In this document: positions 6,255-6,410 of the stretch, one piece after another | Position numbering within the stretch: position 1 is the first letter of the stretch | Layout: each line of letters begins with the position of its first letter | Assembly (NCBI GenBank): GCA_023389045.1 | Contig: JAEWEZ010000152.1 | Location: forward strand, 1-6,410 | Direction: 5' to 3' | Length of the DNA: 6,410 bases | Source of the DNA: Actinomycetes bacterium | GTDB taxonomy: Bacteria > Actinomycetota > Actinomycetes > Actinomycetales > Dermabacteraceae | Program-made: the position numbers and the translations under genes | The notes under the pieces: model-generated | What the model was told of the DNA's origin: nothing | The model's database searches: none | What the model saw: the letters and a program-made list of their open reading frames with translations, nothing else

Positions 6255-6410
6255 TTAGGAGATCTTGCTGCTCAGCAGACGCTCGCCCGCTGAGCCGCGG
6301 GCGGCGCGGGCAGCCTTGGGCAGCGCCGCGAAGACCCGGTCGAGCACATCGTCGGTGTGCGCGGTGGAGAGGAACCAGGCTTCGAAGGCACTCGGCGGCA
6401 GGTACACGCC
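6255..6410 (-). CDS. hemL: Glutamate-1-semialdehyde 2,1-aminomutase, C-terminal fragment
   Basis: Read on the minus strand, the frame is open from 6410 to a TAA stop (6257-6255) and gives the last 51 residues of a protein that begins outside the window. The fragment starts GVYLPPSAFEAWFLSTAHTDD and ends in an alanine- and arginine-rich tail. GVYLPPS followed by FEAWF and an S-AH motif is the well-known C-terminal region of HemL, the PLP-dependent enzyme that makes 5-aminolevulinate from glutamate-1-semialdehyde in the C5 route to heme. The PLP lysine lies outside the window. The gene converges on the sqd operon with 66 bp between the two stops, so it is not co-transcribed. The rest of a heme biosynthesis cluster may lie to the right, but that cannot be seen. 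Confidence 0.92.
   Translation of the reverse strand, partial: GVYLPPSAFEAWFLSTAHTDDVLDRVFAALPKAARAARGSAGERLLSSKIS

Noticed and set aside
1..6410. Mobile elements, CRISPR arrays, tRNA genes or long repeats.
   Set aside because: I looked for transposase motifs, terminal inverted repeats, spaced direct repeats and tRNA-like folds and saw none.

Overview
The window is GC-rich, with codons ending mostly in G or C and GGAGG-type ribosome binding sites. It suggests a high-GC Gram-positive bacterium (Actinomycetota). The strongest pointer is the truncated gene at the left edge, whose C-terminus looks like a beta-lactamase-fold serine hydrolase type common in actinobacteria. A placement in Micrococcales or a similar order is only a guess. 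Nothing in the window looks like a mobile element, CRISPR array, tRNA or rRNA.

Layout, left to right. (1) Positions 1-318, plus strand: the C-terminal end of a serine hydrolase, with a small hairpin over its stop codon. (2) Positions 319-573: an intergenic region with a plausible promoter (TTGGAA-17-TAGGGT) and the ribosome binding site of the next gene. (3) Positions 574-3681, plus strand: a complete cytosolic-type GH38 alpha-mannosidase of 1035 aa with its catalytic and metal-binding residues intact. It is followed by a very strong 19-bp hairpin terminator. (4) Positions 3682-3895: terminator, then a promoter (TTGAGC-16-TACGTT) and a leader. (5) Positions 3896-6188, plus strand: a two-gene operon with a 16-nt gap. 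It encodes a UDP-sulfoquinovose synthase (SqdB/SQD1 family) and a GT4 glycosyltransferase that resembles SqdX/SQD2. (6) Positions 6255-6410, minus strand: the C-terminal end of glutamate-1-semialdehyde aminomutase (hemL), convergent with the operon.

The biological centre of the window is the sqdB-sqdX pair. SqdB makes UDP-sulfoquinovose from UDP-glucose and sulfite, and SqdX is expected to pass the sulfoquinovose to diacylglycerol, giving the anionic sulfolipid SQDG. SQDG is best known from photosynthetic membranes, so a compact plant/cyanobacterial-type pathway in an apparently heterotrophic actinobacterium is the item most worth following up. The alpha-mannosidase is a separate transcription unit with no evident link to the sulfolipid genes. 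Two further points are recorded as findings: a change in arginine codon use inside the mannosidase gene, and ATG codons placed at or near the predicted transcription starts of both operons.
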